A stretch of DNA of 18,775 nt from Candidatus Uhrbacteria bacterium (GCA_003511125.1 DOJV01000012.1:1963-20737); one strand, 5' to 3'. Positions 1-7,293 are shown, numbered from the stretch's first letter. Numbers and translations: made by a program. The notes: a model not told the origin generated them from the sequence alone.

Positions 1-2
1 TT

Positions 3-245
3 CCGAGTTCACTGCAAAGACTTAATTGTAGCTACAACCCAAACTTCATCAGCCTCCCCGAACTTTCGAGTTCGCTGCAAATTCTTTCTTGTCACAACAA
101 CCCCAAATTTATCAGTCTCCCCGAACTTCCAGATTCTCTAACATCTATTAATATTCAAAAAACTAAAGCCGCTGAAGACCCCGAAGTCATAAAAAAACTC
201 AATGCCTTTAAGAAAAAACATCCTCAAGCTGAAGTTTTATACTAA
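3..245 (+). CDS. C-terminal part of a leucine-rich-repeat protein (5' end outside window)
   Basis: The frame beginning at base 3 is open from the left edge to TAA at 243-245, giving about 80 residues. It shows two near-identical 21-residue repeats of the form SSLQxLxCxxNPxFISLPEL, followed by a degenerate LPDSLTSINI, then a charged tail ending in AEVLY. The LPxLPxSLxxLxCxxN pattern is that of the leucine-rich repeats in bacterial LRR proteins, which usually mediate protein-protein contact. The DNA itself repeats (cccgaactt occurs at each unit). The start, any signal peptide and any effector domain are outside the window, so cellular location is unknown. The stop lies 12 bases before the next small ORF. 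Frame and repeat identity are clear; function beyond the repeat class is not. Confidence 0.75.
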   Translation, partial: PSSLQRLNCSYNPNFISLPELSSSLQILSCHNNPKFISLPELPDSLTSINIQKTKAAEDPEVIKKLNAFKKKHPQAEVLY

Positions 246-257
246 CACCACCCCAAC

Positions 258-509
258 ATGTCCCTCCCCCTCTGCCCCATCTTGACCCCCAAATACCAAA
301 CCTGGCAAACCAGCCTGGTTAGTCTTGAGACAGCCAAAAACAGGTTTCAAGAAACCGGCAGTGATGAGGACAAGAAGGTTTTTGACGAAGCACTTGCAAA
401 TCTTAAACAAGCAAAGCTTCTGTCTTGTACTAAAAATTTTCCAACAAAAAAACCACCGGCAAAAATTTTTGCCGGTGGTTTTTACTTTAAAACCTTAACC
501 ACTTTCTAA
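258..509 (+). CDS. Small hypothetical protein, possibly a truncated gene running through a terminator
   Basis: An ATG ORF of 83 codons follows the LRR gene by 12 bases. Residues 1-57 look genuinely coding: a Pro/Leu-rich start (MSLPLCPILTP) and then a charged helical stretch (ETAKNRFQETGSDEDKKVF). The last 25 codons are read out of the terminator hairpin at 451-480, so the C terminus is probably junk. A plausible explanation is that this is the N-terminal piece of a longer gene, perhaps a paralogue of the LRR gene, cut off at this point, but that is inference. No SD is visible. Cotranscription with the LRR gene is likely from the spacing. Confidence 0.4.
   Translation: MSLPLCPILTPKYQTWQTSLVSLETAKNRFQETGSDEDKKVFDEALANLKQAKLLSCTKNFPTKKPPAKIFAGGFYFKTLTTF
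451..480. terminator. Bidirectional intrinsic terminator
   Basis: A perfect 30-base palindrome (aaccaccggcaaaaa and its complement) has an A-run before it and T-rich sequence after it. It can end the plus-strand LRR transcript and also the minus-strand membrane-protein/FtsH transcript, whose last stop is at 487. Confidence 0.85.
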
Positions 510-1452
510 TCTTCGAAACAACTCCAAACCTGTCAGCTTCCTCAAAATACATTGACCAAACTGTGTACTGAAAAGCCGTCAGCCAACCCGAAATTAACAA
601 CATCAAGGCTATAACCACGGCAAAAGAAATAAAAATGGCCAAGACGTAAAAAATTGGCGCGGTTAAGAATGTGGCTAGGACGAATAAAAAGGTTAGAGGA
701 ATAGCGGCAACCAGCAAAGATACTAATAAGATTAAAGCCGCGACAACCGAAGATAAAAATAACAAAACTCCGATTTCTATAGTGGTCAAAATATGAAAAC
801 GGAAAATATCCCAAGCTTCAGCCAAGGCCCCACGAACATTAAGGTGTTTACGGACAACACCGGAAAGAGCCAGCATTTGGATAGCAGTGATAAAAATTGC
901 GCCGATTAAAAAAACGACCAAAGAAATAACAGGTGGATATTTGTACCAAGAGTAGGGTAGTGGATTAAGAAAGGCTACCGGCGCCACGGTAATTAAGAAG
1001 AGTCCGGCCAAGGCCAACTTGGCCAAAATATCCAGGCCCAGAACTCGTCCAAAAAAACAATAACCTTTTTTAAAAAGTTGAACAAAGCCGACGGTTTGTT
1101 TTTCTAGAGCGCCGGAAAATAAAGCCCCTTGAGATATCGCGCCAATTAAAATTCCAGCCACTATGGCCAAACACAAAAATATTAAAATACTGTATTGGTG
1201 AACCGGTGTGAGGTCGCCCAAATAGCGTTGATAAGTGACAAACCACTGATAACCGGGCAAGGCGCCATTAATAGTTTGCTCAATCAAAACACGACCGTTT
1301 AATGCGGTTTGCCAGTTTCCGGAAATCGCTTCGAACAATCCACCGGAGGCCATGAACGAAGCCGGGATACCGATTAACCACAAACGTTTGTGATGCCAAG
1401 TTTTTTTAAGAGCCTGAACAAAAATTTGTCCGTAGACGGAATTTGGTTTCAT
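487..1452 (-). CDS. Polytopic integral membrane protein of unknown function
   Basis: The product is 321 residues. The ATG is preceded by a strong SD (aaaggaggactATG on the minus strand), which fixes the start. The N-terminal segment is short and basic (KKTWHHKRLW). Hydrophobic stretches follow near residues 23-43, 88-112, 137-163, 178-199, and a long block from about 220 to 310 that can hold three or four spans, so six to eight membrane segments are likely. No catalytic motif is visible. The layout resembles the hypothetical multi-pass proteins common in Patescibacteria, but I do not recognise a named family. It lies 82 bases downstream of ftsH in the same direction. Whether it is cotranscribed is unclear, since no terminator is evident between them. 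Confidence 0.8.
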   Translation of the reverse strand: MKPNSVYGQIFVQALKKTWHHKRLWLIGIPASFMASGGLFEAISGNWQTALNGRVLIEQTINGALPGYQWFVTYQRYLGDLTPVHQYSILIFLCLAIVAGILIGAISQGALFSGALEKQTVGFVQLFKKGYCFFGRVLGLDILAKLALAGLFLITVAPVAFLNPLPYSWYKYPPVISLVVFLIGAIFITAIQMLALSGVVRKHLNVRGALAEAWDIFRFHILTTIEIGVLLFLSSVVAALILLVSLLVAAIPLTFLFVLATFLTAPIFYVLAIFISFAVVIALMLLISGWLTAFQYTVWSMYFEEADRFGVVSKIRKWLRF

Positions 1453-1534
1453 AGTCCTCCTTTGGGTTTAGTTGGTAATATGTAGTAAATATTAAGGAGA
1501 TTTTTTAATCACCTGTTTTACTTACCGCCCTTAA

Positions 1535-3343
1535 TTACGACATTAATTTTTCAAACTCGTCTTTCTCGATATTTTCTTTTTCTAGAAGAGTTTTGGCAAC
1601 AAGATTGAGTTTGCTGCGTTCTTGTTTAATAATACCACAAGCCACCTCGCGAGCGCGAGTAATGATGCGATTTATTTCTTCGTCGATTTCTTGGGCGGTT
1701 TTTTCGGAGTAGTCGCGGGCCTCGTGAATTTCGCGGCCGAGGAAGACCATTTCGTCTTTGTCGCCAAAGGTGCGAGTGCCAAGTTCACTCATGCCGTAGG
1801 AAACAACAAGTTCGCGAGCCAAGGCTGTGGCTCGACGTAAATCGTCGGAAGAGCCGGTGGTCACGTCGCCAAAAATTTCTTGTTCGGTTAAGTGGCCGGC
1901 CAGGAAAACCGCGATGTCGTCTAAGAATTCCGACTTGTTGTGCATTTTTTTATCTTCGGTTGGGAGTTTAAGAGTGTAACCGGCGGCGCGACCGCGGCTA
2001 ATGATAGAGATTTTGTGAACCGGATCGGCGTGCGGCAAAAGGTGGGCGACCACAGCGTGTCCAGCTTCGTGATAAGCGGTGATTTCGCGTTCTTTTGGTA
2101 ACAAGATATGAGATTTTCGTTCCGGGCCAATCATGACTTTTTCGATTGATTCTAAAGTGTCGGCCAAGGAAATGGTTTTTTGATCATGACGAGCGGCACG
2201 AATAGCCGCTTCGTTTAAAAGATTGGAAAGATCGGCACCGGAAAAGCCCGGGGTTCGTTCGGCCAAGCGGCGTAGATTAACATCATTTTCAAAAGGTTTG
2301 CCTTGGGCATGAATTTTTAAGATTTCTTCGCGCTCACTAATATCTGGCAGATCAAGAATTACTCGGCGATCAAAACGGCCTGGGCGGAGCAAGGCCGGAT
2401 CCAGAACATCGGGACGGTTGGTGGCGGCGATAACAATGACTCCGAGATTTGGTTCAAAGCCATCCATTTCGACCAAGATTTGGTTTAAGGTTTGTTCGCG
2501 TTCGTCGTGACTGCCACCAAGACCAGCGCCGCGTTGGCGGCCAACGGCGTCGATTTCGTCGATGAAAATAATGCAAGGCGCATTTTTTTTGGCTTTAGCA
2601 AACAAGTCGCGTACTCGAGAGGCGCCGACACCAACAAACATTTCTACGAACTCTGAACCACTAATGTGATAGAAGGGAACCTCGGCCTCGCCAGCTACGG
2701 CCCGAGCCATTAAAGTTTTACCGGTGCCTGGCGAGCCCATTAATAAAACACCTTTAGGAATTTTGGCGCCGACCTCGATAAACTTTTTTGGATTTTTTAA
2801 GAAATCAACTTCTTCTAATAATTCTTCTTTGGCTTCGCGGGCGCCGGCCACGTCTTTGAAAGTGACTTTGTTTTTGGCGTCCTTGGAAAATTCTTTGGCG
2901 CCGGCTTGGCCAAACATCATGGCTTTGTTGTTGGCACCCTGCAGTTGACGAACAATAAAGAAAAATAAAATCGCAATAAAAATAATTGGCAGAAGGGTTG
3001 GTATAATCACGCTCCAAAATAAACCCTTACTGCTTTCTTCTTTGATTGAAATATTAACCGCGGCCACGGCTTTTTGGTCGACCTCGTAATCAGTAAACAA
3101 TTCAGACAAAGATTGTGAGGTTTCTTTTTTGGTGGTTTCTTTTGTGCCATCGAGTAATTCGATGTCAATATCGCCTCCGGAAACGGTGAGGTTTTTTACT
3201 TGGCCTTGGTTGACCTGTTCGATCATGGTGTTAAGACCAATTTCTACTGGTTTATCGTCTTTTAAATTATAAGTAGAAAAAATTGCCCCAACAACTAAGA
3301 GGACCAAAATAAAGAGGATGAAGTTTTTTGATAATGGTTTCAT
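1535..3343 (-). CDS. ftsH: ATP-dependent zinc metalloprotease FtsH
   Basis: A membrane-anchored AAA+ protease that extracts and degrades membrane and regulatory proteins. From the internal Met at 3343 it is 602 residues, a usual length. Membrane span 1 is at residues 8-22 and span 2 at about 108-132, with an extracytoplasmic domain between them. The AAA module has Walker A GSPGTGKT at 203-210 (Ser where most FtsH have Pro), the pore motif MFVGVG at 235-240, Walker B IIFIDEID at 258-265 and RPGRFDRR at 320-327. The zinc protease site is HEAGH at 425-429, with the third ligand Asp501 in [10 protein letters not shown]. An ATG six codons further upstream is open, but its codons contain the TATAAT promoter, so MKPLSKN is the more likely start. 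No SD is present. Confidence 0.97.
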   Translation of the reverse strand: MKPLSKNFILFILVLLVVGAIFSTYNLKDDKPVEIGLNTMIEQVNQGQVKNLTVSGGDIDIELLDGTKETTKKETSQSLSELFTDYEVDQKAVAAVNISIKEESSKGLFWSVIIPTLLPIIFIAILFFFIVRQLQGANNKAMMFGQAGAKEFSKDAKNKVTFKDVAGAREAKEELLEEVDFLKNPKKFIEVGAKIPKGVLLMGSPGTGKTLMARAVAGEAEVPFYHISGSEFVEMFVGVGASRVRDLFAKAKKNAPCIIFIDEIDAVGRQRGAGLGGSHDEREQTLNQILVEMDGFEPNLGVIVIAATNRPDVLDPALLRPGRFDRRVILDLPDISEREEILKIHAQGKPFENDVNLRRLAERTPGFSGADLSNLLNEAAIRAARHDQKTISLADTLESIEKVMIGPERKSHILLPKEREITAYHEAGHAVVAHLLPHADPVHKISIISRGRAAGYTLKLPTEDKKMHNKSEFLDDIAVFLAGHLTEQEIFGDVTTGSSDDLRRATALARELVVSYGMSELGTRTFGDKDEMVFLGREIHEARDYSEKTAQEIDEEINRIITRAREVACGIIKQERSKLNLVAKTLLEKENIEKDEFEKLMS

Positions 3344-3352
3344 AACGTCAGA

Positions 3353-3380
3353 ATTATACAAGATTAGTCAGAAAAATCAA
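3353..3380 (-). promoter_or_regulatory. ftsH promoter, predicted to give a leaderless mRNA
   Basis: On the minus strand TTGATT (3380-3375), a 16-base spacer and a perfect TATAAT (3358-3353) precede the ATG at 3343. Only nine bases separate the -10 box from the ATG, so the transcript should start zero to three bases before the start codon. Confidence 0.7.
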
Positions 3381-3408
3381 GTAGAGGCAAATCACTTTTG
3401 CCCCCAAC
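3381..3408. repeat. REP-like GTAG-headed palindrome, copy 1 (imperfect)
   Basis: GTAG is followed by aggcaaa, a short loop and tttgccccc, an imperfect hairpin just upstream of the ftsH -35 box. It belongs to the same family as the copies at 9134 and 16081. Confidence 0.5.
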
Positions 3409-3453
3409 CAATTCATCCCCAAAAATCAATAAAAAAATCGTACCAGACCGTTC

Positions 3454-3478
3454 GTATAGACAGGGCACCGCCCTGTCT
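3454..3478. repeat. REP-like palindrome, copy 2
   Basis: The stem agacagggc/gccctgtct with loop acc is preceded by GTAT. It is close in sequence and form to the hairpin at 9346-9371 (gagacaaggca/tgccttgtctc). Confidence 0.6.
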
Positions 3479-3504
3479 CTTTGCGTCCAGTTTTTCGAAT
3501 AAAT

Positions 3505-3534
3505 AAAAAAGCCCCGTTGCGAAGCGACGGCGGC
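3505..3534 (-). terminator. Intrinsic terminator of the minus-strand 3.5-3.9 kb locus
   Basis: Read on the minus strand, the stem CCGTCGC/GCAACGG with loop TTC (one wobble pair), extended by GCC/GGC, is followed by TTTTTT. It lies 28 bases beyond the TAG at 3562-3564. Confidence 0.75.
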
Positions 3535-3561
3535 TGAAGAGACAGAAGAAAGAGTGTTGAT

Positions 3562-3867
3562 CTAAGAGCGGGAGTGGCGGAAAGGCTGAGTCAAGTCGAG
3601 GCGGAAGCGGTCTTCATCACCCAAGCCAAAACAACGCAAAACTTCCGGGTCGTGACTTACGAAACAACAGCCGGTAGTGTCTGGGTGTTGCCAATGGTCT
3701 GCCCGAGCAGCCGAGACAAAAAAGATTCTGCCGTCATCAAGGCGAAAAAAACCGAGCCAGTCCGAGGACTAGTTGTCTCCACTAATCACAGCAACCACTA
3801 GATGAACATCGTCTTTGTCTGAGTGTATCTTTCTCGCCCAAACTCGCAATATTGGCACCTGGCGCAA
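3562..3867 (-). pseudogene. Possible broken minus-strand gene or non-coding transcript
   Basis: A TTGACA-17-TAACTT promoter (3949-3921) and a terminator (3534-3505) bracket this stretch on the minus strand. One minus frame reads protein-like sequence from about 3867 (TTG) or 3858 (GTG): RVWARKIHSDKDDVHLVVAV, then a TAG at 3771-3769, then a further 68 codons including DWLGFFRLDDGRIFFVSAA and LGDEDRFRLDLTQPFRHSRS before the TAG at 3564-3562. The later part uses CGC for most Arg codons, as core genes here do. No ATG or SD introduces it. Readings consistent with this are a gene inactivated by a nonsense mutation, a sequencing error, or a structured RNA of about 400 bases. I saw no RNase P, tmRNA or SRP core motifs. 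The plus-strand ORF 3574-3801 is its codon-aligned antisense, and only one of the two is likely real. Confidence 0.35.
3574..3801 (+). CDS. Alternative small hypothetical ORF, antisense to the minus-strand locus
   Basis: A GTG-start ORF of 75 codons (MAERLSQVEAEAVF...). First codon positions are about 70% purine by my count, which favours coding. Against it, there is no convincing SD, no clear plus-strand promoter and no terminator after it, while the opposite strand has both a promoter and a terminator. It contains no recognised motif. I list it because the choice between the two strands cannot be settled from sequence alone. Confidence 0.3.
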   Translation: MAERLSQVEAEAVFITQAKTTQNFRVVTYETTAGSVWVLPMVCPSSRDKKDSAVIKAKKTEPVRGLVVSTNHSNH

Positions 3868-3920
3868 GCTTCAATTGTTGGATCGGGTATTTAGACCTCG
3901 TGTGAAGGAGCGAATGCGGT

Positions 3921-3949
3921 AAGTTAAGCGTGGCGAGGGGTTTTGTCAA
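3921..3949 (-). promoter_or_regulatory. Promoter of the minus-strand 3.5-3.9 kb locus
   Basis: Minus strand TTGACA (3949-3944), a 17-base spacer and TAACTT (3926-3921). The -35 region lies inside the 17-base direct repeat 3941-3957, which recurs at 5655-5671 as the -35 region of the next gene. Confidence 0.55.
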
Positions 3950-3957
3950 TACAAAAC
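3941..3957. repeat. 17-bp direct repeat, left copy
   Basis: ttttgtcaatacaaaac is identical to 5655-5671. The two copies bracket the orphan gene 4066-5523 together with its promoter and terminator. Each contains TTGACA on the minus strand. Confidence 0.85.
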
Positions 3958-3984
3958 TACGTCGTTGTCAGCAGAAAACACAAT

Positions 3985-4047
3985 TAAAAAAAGAAGACCC
4001 CGTCGTTTCCGTCTTGGCTTTGTGAGCCTTGATCGGAAACGGCGGGG
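3985..4047 (-). terminator. Nested intrinsic terminator of the 4066-5523 gene
   Basis: On the minus strand a 14-bp stem (ccccgccgtttccg pairing with cggaaacgacgggg, one mismatch) encloses a small inner hairpin (ggct/agcc) and is followed by tcttcttttttt. It begins about 18 bases after the stop. Confidence 0.9.
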
Positions 4048-4065
4048 CCGTGAGCGAGTCGACTG

Positions 4066-5523
4066 CTAGTCGTCCTTCATGACCGGGGTCATGATGACAA
4101 CGAACACCCGCGGGGTGAGACGGTGGGCGCGCTCGAGGTTGAAGATCACCTCGTCGCCAGTCTCGAGGTAGTAGCGGTGGCCGGCGTCGCAGACGTAGTG
4201 GAAGCCGTTCACATCCACGAACCACTGCCGCTGGCCGGCACGCTTGCCGGACGGGACAGTGCCTGCCTGGAGGCGACCGAGGACGTAGCCGTCCTGGTCG
4301 AGCCAGCGGCGCAAGGTGGCCTCGATGTTCGCTTCGGTCAGACCGAGTTTGCGCCAGGCCTTGTAGGCCGTCGGCGAAGAGGCTTCCTTGAGCACTTGTT
4401 CGACGGTCTCGACCCAGAAGTCTCCACGCAGGCTTGGGTGGAGCTCGCACACGATCCGGAAGAGGAACTGAGCGGTCGGCTCTTCCAGATAGCGTTCCTT
4501 AACCGGTGTCAACTGTTTGGCGACCATCTCGAGGTCAGCCAAGGTCAGCTTTCGCTCGAAGTCCTCGATGTTGAGATCGGCGAGCGAGGTCACTTGCGGC
4601 AGGGCTCGACGGAAGATCTCTTGGATCTTGTCGGGGCCGAGGCGCTTCTGGAGGAGGTCGGAGTCCAGGACCGCGATGGTCTGGTTGGGCTCGTGCTCCG
4701 CGCAGAACATGAACGCGGTCACGAGTTCTTCGTTGGTCAGGACCCACCACGGCGCGAAGCCGCGGAAGCTGTACCACTCGTTCTCGCGCGGGATCTGGTC
4801 GGCGGCGAACCGTCGTTCGATCTCGCGGAACCCGGTTGTGGGATCGCGGTCGAGTTCGGGACGCAGACGATCCATTTCCGGGCGAGTGAGTCCGAAGCAC
4901 CACAGGGCGTGGTGGATCGGGGCGGCGTTGGGGTCGTGGCCCGAACCGAAGCGCAGGAAGGATGCGGTCACCTTCCCGGCCAAAAGCTCTTTTATGATTG
5001 CGCCAGCGATGAGCTCACGGCGCACTCCCAGATACAGGAAGTTCCCGATCCAGTCGCTGCCGTAGGAACCGAAGCGCGGGTAGATGTCGCTGAGCCAGAA
5101 CTCGCGCATCCCGGGCGAGAGGAACTCGACCAACTCGCGGCTGCAGGTGAAGCTCTTGAAGAACCACCAGGCCAGGTGGGTGATGTTGTTCTCCTGGACG
5201 GTGTCGTCCTTGGGGTTAGCTTCTTCTTCCTCGATCCTGATGAGGAGTTCCAGGATGAAGTCATCGACATCGCCGACGAGTTCCTTGAACTTCTGCGGGT
5301 GGTTCTGGATCCATTCCATGCCCATGGAGCCTGGGATGGCGTCATACTCGGGGTTGTCGATGGTCAGGACCCAGATGACCAGGTCCTCGCGGGTGGCCGT
5401 GTCGCTGTTGAGCCTGGTTCGCCAGGCTTCATCGGCGCGCCGGCGTTCGCTGAAGTTGCGTACCTCGCGTACTCGCACAGGGAAGGAGATCAGGGTGCCA
5501 TTGGTGTCGTTGAGGTCACTCAT
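4066..5523 (-). CDS. GC-rich orphan protein of unknown function
   Basis: The product is 485 residues from the ATG at 5523, which has an SD (cggaggaacaATG on the minus strand). A longer frame reaches 5673 but runs through the promoter, so the inner start is preferred. The protein is soluble, acidic and rich in Trp (AWWFFKSF, FAPWWVL). It has several helical acidic stretches (LELLIRIEEEEANPKDD). A distinct C-terminal part from about residue 405 (DGYVLGRL...GQRQWFVDVNG... ending FVVIMTPVMKDD) looks like a small beta-rich domain. I recognise no family. Its codon use is dominated by C/G third positions, unlike ftsH and rpsA on either side. It is a single-gene unit with its own promoter and terminator, between 17-bp direct repeats. 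Both features suggest a gene acquired as a cassette, which is inference. Confidence 0.85.
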   Translation of the reverse strand: MSDLNDTNGTLISFPVRVREVRNFSERRRADEAWRTRLNSDTATREDLVIWVLTIDNPEYDAIPGSMGMEWIQNHPQKFKELVGDVDDFILELLIRIEEEEANPKDDTVQENNITHLAWWFFKSFTCSRELVEFLSPGMREFWLSDIYPRFGSYGSDWIGNFLYLGVRRELIAGAIIKELLAGKVTASFLRFGSGHDPNAAPIHHALWCFGLTRPEMDRLRPELDRDPTTGFREIERRFAADQIPRENEWYSFRGFAPWWVLTNEELVTAFMFCAEHEPNQTIAVLDSDLLQKRLGPDKIQEIFRRALPQVTSLADLNIEDFERKLTLADLEMVAKQLTPVKERYLEEPTAQFLFRIVCELHPSLRGDFWVETVEQVLKEASSPTAYKAWRKLGLTEANIEATLRRWLDQDGYVLGRLQAGTVPSGKRAGQRQWFVDVNGFHYVCDAGHRYYLETGDEVIFNLERAHRLTPRVFVVIMTPVMKDD

Positions 5524-5634
5524 TGTTCCTCCGATCGGACGCTTTTGCGTTGCCGAGTGAGGTAGCCAGGAACCGCCCGGAACGGGGTCTTTCGACCAGA
5601 AAAGGGTGTGCGAATAGATAATTCGCAACGGTCT

Positions 5635-5663
5635 AAAATAGCACAAAATTGGCTTTTTGTCAA
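5635..5663 (-). promoter_or_regulatory. Promoter of the 4066-5523 gene
   Basis: Minus strand TTGACA (5663-5658), a 17-base spacer and TATTTT (5640-5635). The leader of about 105 bases contains several small hairpins, among them gcgaat/attcgc and ggtc/gacc. The -35 box abuts the rpsA terminator, so the T-rich tail of that terminator lies where an UP element would be. Confidence 0.75.
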
Positions 5664-5671
5664 TACAAAAC
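5655..5671. repeat. 17-bp direct repeat, right copy
   Basis: Identical to 3941-3957 (ttttgtcaatacaaaac). Confidence 0.85.
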
Positions 5672-5676
5672 AAAAA

Positions 5677-5706
5677 ACCGAGCCGTACACGGCTCGGTTT
5701 TTTTTG
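5677..5706. terminator. rpsA terminator
   Basis: A ten-bp perfect stem accgagccgt/acggctcggt has A-rich and T-rich flanks on both sides. On the minus strand it follows the rpsA stop (5716) within 20 bases. Confidence 0.9.
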
Positions 5707-5715
5707 TTTTTTTAT

Positions 5716-6951
5716 TTACTCGGCTTTGGTTTTTTCTTCCTCGACTTCCTCAACCTTAACTTCTTTAGCGACCTCCACTGCCTCTACCGCTTCCTCTTTG
5801 GTCTTTTTGGATTTTTTTTCTTTGACCTCGGTTTCTTCTTTAACTTCTTCTGGTTTGGCGTTCATGGCTTTTAAAGAAAGTCCCAAGCGATGTTCTTTTG
5901 GTTCGATAGAGACAATTTTGAATTCTATTTCTTCGCCAATTTTACCCAGGGTGTTGATATCAATAGTTGGGTCGTCAGAAAGTTCGGAGACGTGGGCCAA
6001 GCCGTGGATTTCCGGAGTCAGTTCGACAAAGAAACCAAAAGGGTTGATTTTTAAGACCCGGCCTTTTACGGTGTCGCCGATTTTGTAATCTTCTTGAATT
6101 TTTTTCCAAGGATCATCGACCAACTTTTTCATGGACAAGAAAATCTTACTGCCTTCGATACCAATGATTTCAGCCTCGACAATTTGACCAACTTTCAAAA
6201 GATCACGAGGGTGGTCAATGCGTTGCCAGGCGATTTCGCTGATGTGCACCAAACCTTCCAAGGTATCAAAACGAACAAAAGCTCCGAAGTCGGCCAGGGC
6301 CGTAACCTCGCCGGAAATCTTGTCGCCCACGCGGAAGCGCGAGATAAGATCCTTTTGGCGTTCTTCCCAAACTGATTTTTCGGAAACAATTAATTTTTCT
6401 TCGTTCTCGTTAACGTCGATGACACGAACATCCATGCTCATGCCCACCAAGCTGCGAAGTTTTTCTAAAATTTTGTTTTTATCGCCGCCAGAGACGCGCG
6501 GATAATTTTCTGGTGAGAGTTGGGAGACCGGCAAGAAACCAGTAACGTGACCAACTTGCATAAGCAAGCCGCCTTTGTTGGCTTCGACCACTTTGGCCGG
6601 AATAATTTCGCTGGTGGTGAAAAGACGACGTAATTCATCCCAAGCTTTTTGTTGGCCGGCGGAGCGGAAGGAAAGTTCCATGTCGCCGTTTTCGTTTTCG
6701 AGTTCGATGACTGTGGCTTCGACTTCGTCACCCGGCTTTAGGTTGTCGTAAAACGCCGATTCGGCAAAAAGTTCGCGGCCGCGGATAACACCAGAGGTCA
6801 TACCCTCGACATCTAATCGAACCTCGCGACGGCTAACCGACAAGACTTTGCCGCGCACCACATCGCTAACCTTGGGGATCTTTAAAAACCCGCCATCGGC
6901 GAGCAGTTTACCTAATTCACTATTTTCGTCTACGGGCTTTTTGAAGGCCAT
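5716..6951 (-). CDS. rpsA: Small ribosomal subunit protein bS1 (four S1 domains)
   Basis: Binds mRNA on the 30S subunit and helps load it. It has 411 residues and four S1/OB-fold domains: about 29-98, 115-193, 208-277 and 291-363. Domains 3 and 4 carry the clearest S1 core (GEVTALADFGAFVRF...GLVHISEI and GRVLKINPFGFFVEL...GLAHVSEL). The C terminus (366-411) is a Lys/Glu low-complexity tail. E. coli S1 has six domains, so this is a short form as found in many reduced or Gram-positive lineages. The ATG at 6951 starts MAFKKPVDEN and has only a weak GGAAA upstream. The leader contains the 9-bp repeat array 6979-7114, which could fold extensively. It stands as a single gene with its own terminator. 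Confidence 0.95.
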   Translation of the reverse strand: MAFKKPVDENSELGKLLADGGFLKIPKVSDVVRGKVLSVSRREVRLDVEGMTSGVIRGRELFAESAFYDNLKPGDEVEATVIELENENGDMELSFRSAGQQKAWDELRRLFTTSEIIPAKVVEANKGGLLMQVGHVTGFLPVSQLSPENYPRVSGGDKNKILEKLRSLVGMSMDVRVIDVNENEEKLIVSEKSVWEERQKDLISRFRVGDKISGEVTALADFGAFVRFDTLEGLVHISEIAWQRIDHPRDLLKVGQIVEAEIIGIEGSKIFLSMKKLVDDPWKKIQEDYKIGDTVKGRVLKINPFGFFVELTPEIHGLAHVSELSDDPTIDINTLGKIGEEIEFKIVSIEPKEHRLGLSLKAMNAKPEEVKEETEVKEKKSKKTKEEAVEAVEVAKEVKVEEVEEEKTKAE

Positions 6952-6978
6952 AAGAGTTTTCCGGCAGATAGTTGGTTT

Positions 6979-7114
6979 GTAGAAGTTGTAGAGGGTAGAA
7001 GGTGTAGAGGGTAGAAGACGTAGAAAACGTAGATCTACGATTTCTACGAGGCCGACAGGCCGATTCTACGATTTCTACGATTTCTACGTTTTCTACGATT
7101 TCTACGCTTTCTAC
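6979..7114. repeat. Array of 7-9-bp repeats arranged as a large inverted repeat, in the rpsA leader
   Basis: The left half is seven units beginning GTAGA (gtagaagtt, gtagagg, gtagaaggt, gtagagg, gtagaagac, gtagaaaac, gtagat). The right half is the complement type (ctacgattt repeated, with ctacgtttt and ctacgcttt variants). The halves meet at gtagatctac, and one right-hand unit is enlarged by ggccgacaggcc. The minus ORF across it encodes only VEIVENVEIVE-type low complexity and is not taken as a gene. Confidence 0.85.
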
Positions 7115-7202
7115 ATTAACCAAACTCCGACGGGATTAATAATTAATGTGAGGAGAGTGTAACGTATTGGTGGATTTTTGGCAAGAGGAGGGGGTGGAGT
7201 GG

Positions 7203-7293
7203 AAATGTCGGAATTATGAAATGTCAAACGATGGAGGAATTCTCTTAAAGAAATAAAAAGTCCCCACATTTTACATTTAATAATTCCGACATT
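7203..7293. repeat. Inverted repeat with about 26-base arms upstream of the HAD gene
   Basis: The arm at 7203-7228 (aaatgtcggaattatgaaat...) is nearly complementary to 7268-7293 (...atttaataattccgacattt), with about 24 of 26 positions matching and roughly 40 bases between. The remainder of the 6952-7370 gap holds the rpsA repeat array and a possible promoter for the next gene. Confidence 0.7.

Noticed and set aside
3505..3950. RNase P RNA, tmRNA or SRP RNA as identity of the minus transcript
   Set aside because: The conserved cores (for example AGGAAAGUCC of RNase P, or the tmRNA T-arm and tag ORF) are not visible.
4123..5565. 480-codon plus-strand ORF opposite the GC-rich orphan
   Set aside because: It is a shadow frame caused by high GC. 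The minus frame has an SD, promoter and terminator, while this one has none.
6979..7114. CRISPR array
   Set aside because: The units are 7-9 bp with no unique spacers and are arranged as complements about a centre.
6920..7123. Minus ORF encoding VEIVENVEIVE-type sequence across the rpsA leader
   Set aside because: It is a direct reading of the 9-bp repeat array and overlaps the rpsA start; no SD.
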